Made by a program: the position numbers and the translations under genes. A DNA stretch of 14,475 nucleotides from an uncultured Bacteroidales bacterium (GTDB lineage Bacteria; Bacteroidota; Bacteroidia; Bacteroidales; UBA932), in the NCBI GenBank assembly GCA_946405645.1, contig CAMJHW010000022.1, positions 1 to 14,475 of the forward strand, read 5' to 3'. This document shows, in pieces, positions 14,241-14,475 of the stretch. How positions within the stretch are numbered: the stretch's first letter is position 1; each line of letters begins with the position of its first letter. The notes beneath the pieces were generated by a model. The model did not search any database and had not been told where the DNA came from. It saw only the letters and a list, made by a program, of their open reading frames with translations.

Positions 14241-14475
14241 ATGAAAAAGATTTCACTCATAATCGTTTGCATGCTCATGGGCATTTCAGCCTTCGGGCAG
14301 CAGGCTCTTTTTGGAGGCGCCTCGGCCGAGTCGCCCGTAATCAATCCAGACGGGACCGTCACGTTCCGCTATCAGGCTCCCAAGGCCGTTAAGGTCACCC
14401 TTTCCGGTGACTTCCTTCCGGTCCAGACCATGGAGTTCGACATGGGCGGACAGAAGGTTACCTATGACATGCCCG
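14241..14475 (+). CDS. CE1-type esterase with N-terminal CBM48/Ig-like domain, 5' end only
   Basis: An ATG at 14241 opens a frame of 78 complete codons that is still open at the right edge. A Sec signal peptide (MKKISLIIVCMLMGISAFGQ) cleaves near residue 19; no lipobox is evident, so the protein is probably periplasmic or secreted rather than lipid-anchored. The mature start, SPVINPDGTVTFRYQAPKA followed by VKVTLSGDF, is the Ig-like (CBM48/isoamylase-N-like) domain that precedes the esterase domain in many Bacteroidota CE1 proteins annotated as enterochelin-esterase-like or feruloyl esterases. The catalytic domain lies outside the window, so the esterase call rests on this characteristic N-terminus and the adjacent CE1 gene. 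A glycoside hydrolase with a similar domain is possible but less likely. The 16-bp gap suggests the same operon. Confidence 0.72.
   Translation, partial: MKKISLIIVCMLMGISAFGQQALFGGASAESPVINPDGTVTFRYQAPKAVKVTLSGDFLPVQTMEFDMGGQKVTYDMP

Noticed and set aside
1..14475. CRISPR arrays, tRNA or rRNA genes, transposases, phage genes or att sites
   Set aside because: I saw no regularly spaced repeats, no structured RNA signature and no recombinase or transposase motif. All longer stretches are accounted for by the listed genes.

Overview
The window looks like part of a Bacteroidales (Bacteroidota) chromosome with fairly high GC for that order. The support is a hybrid two-component regulator, a SusC/SusD pair, lipoproteins with short lipoboxes, no strong Shine-Dalgarno sequences, and -7 elements of the Bacteroidota form TAnnTTTG. 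I cannot name a genus. Codon usage in the SusC/SusD stretch (many gcc, acc, ctc, aag) suits highly expressed genes of a GC-rich gut or rumen lineage.

Left part (1-1819). On the minus strand, a small outer-membrane beta-barrel protein (76-726) is followed after 20 bp by the first 18 codons of a YpfJ-type neutral zinc metallopeptidase that runs off the left edge. Divergent from them is a single plus-strand gene (809-1819) for a uroporphyrinogen-decarboxylase/MtaA-fold protein. It unexpectedly carries a lipoprotein signal peptide and keeps the HxC...C zinc motif of corrinoid methyltransferases. The gap between the divergent genes holds two mirror-image -7 elements.

Right part (1840-14475). This is a polysaccharide utilization locus (PUL). 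A full-length hybrid two-component system regulator (HTCS, 1840-5898, minus) is divergent from a tight plus-strand cluster: type-B carboxylesterase lipoprotein (6055-7512), SusC (7539-10607), SusD (10620-12164), a probable surface glycan-binding lipoprotein (12186-13427), a CE1-type esterase lipoprotein (13427-14224), and the 5' end of a second CE1-type esterase with an N-terminal CBM48/Ig-like domain (14241 to the right edge). Gaps between consecutive genes are 26, 12 and 21 bp, then a 1-bp overlap, then 16 bp, so one transcript is likely.

How it works together (inference). The HTCS senses a glycan fragment in the periplasm and activates the operon from the 156-bp divergent region. That region holds a perfect 14-bp direct repeat with a 20-bp period, a 7-bp inverted repeat and a -7 box. 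Surface lipoproteins bind and de-esterify the substrate, and SusCD imports the oligosaccharides. Three esterases of two families and no glycoside hydrolase within the window point to a heavily esterified glycan, such as acetylated or feruloylated hemicellulose or pectin. The hydrolases probably lie beyond the right edge. The most unusual items are the exported MtaA-like lipoprotein, the operator-like repeats, and the three-module architecture of the glycan-binding lipoprotein.
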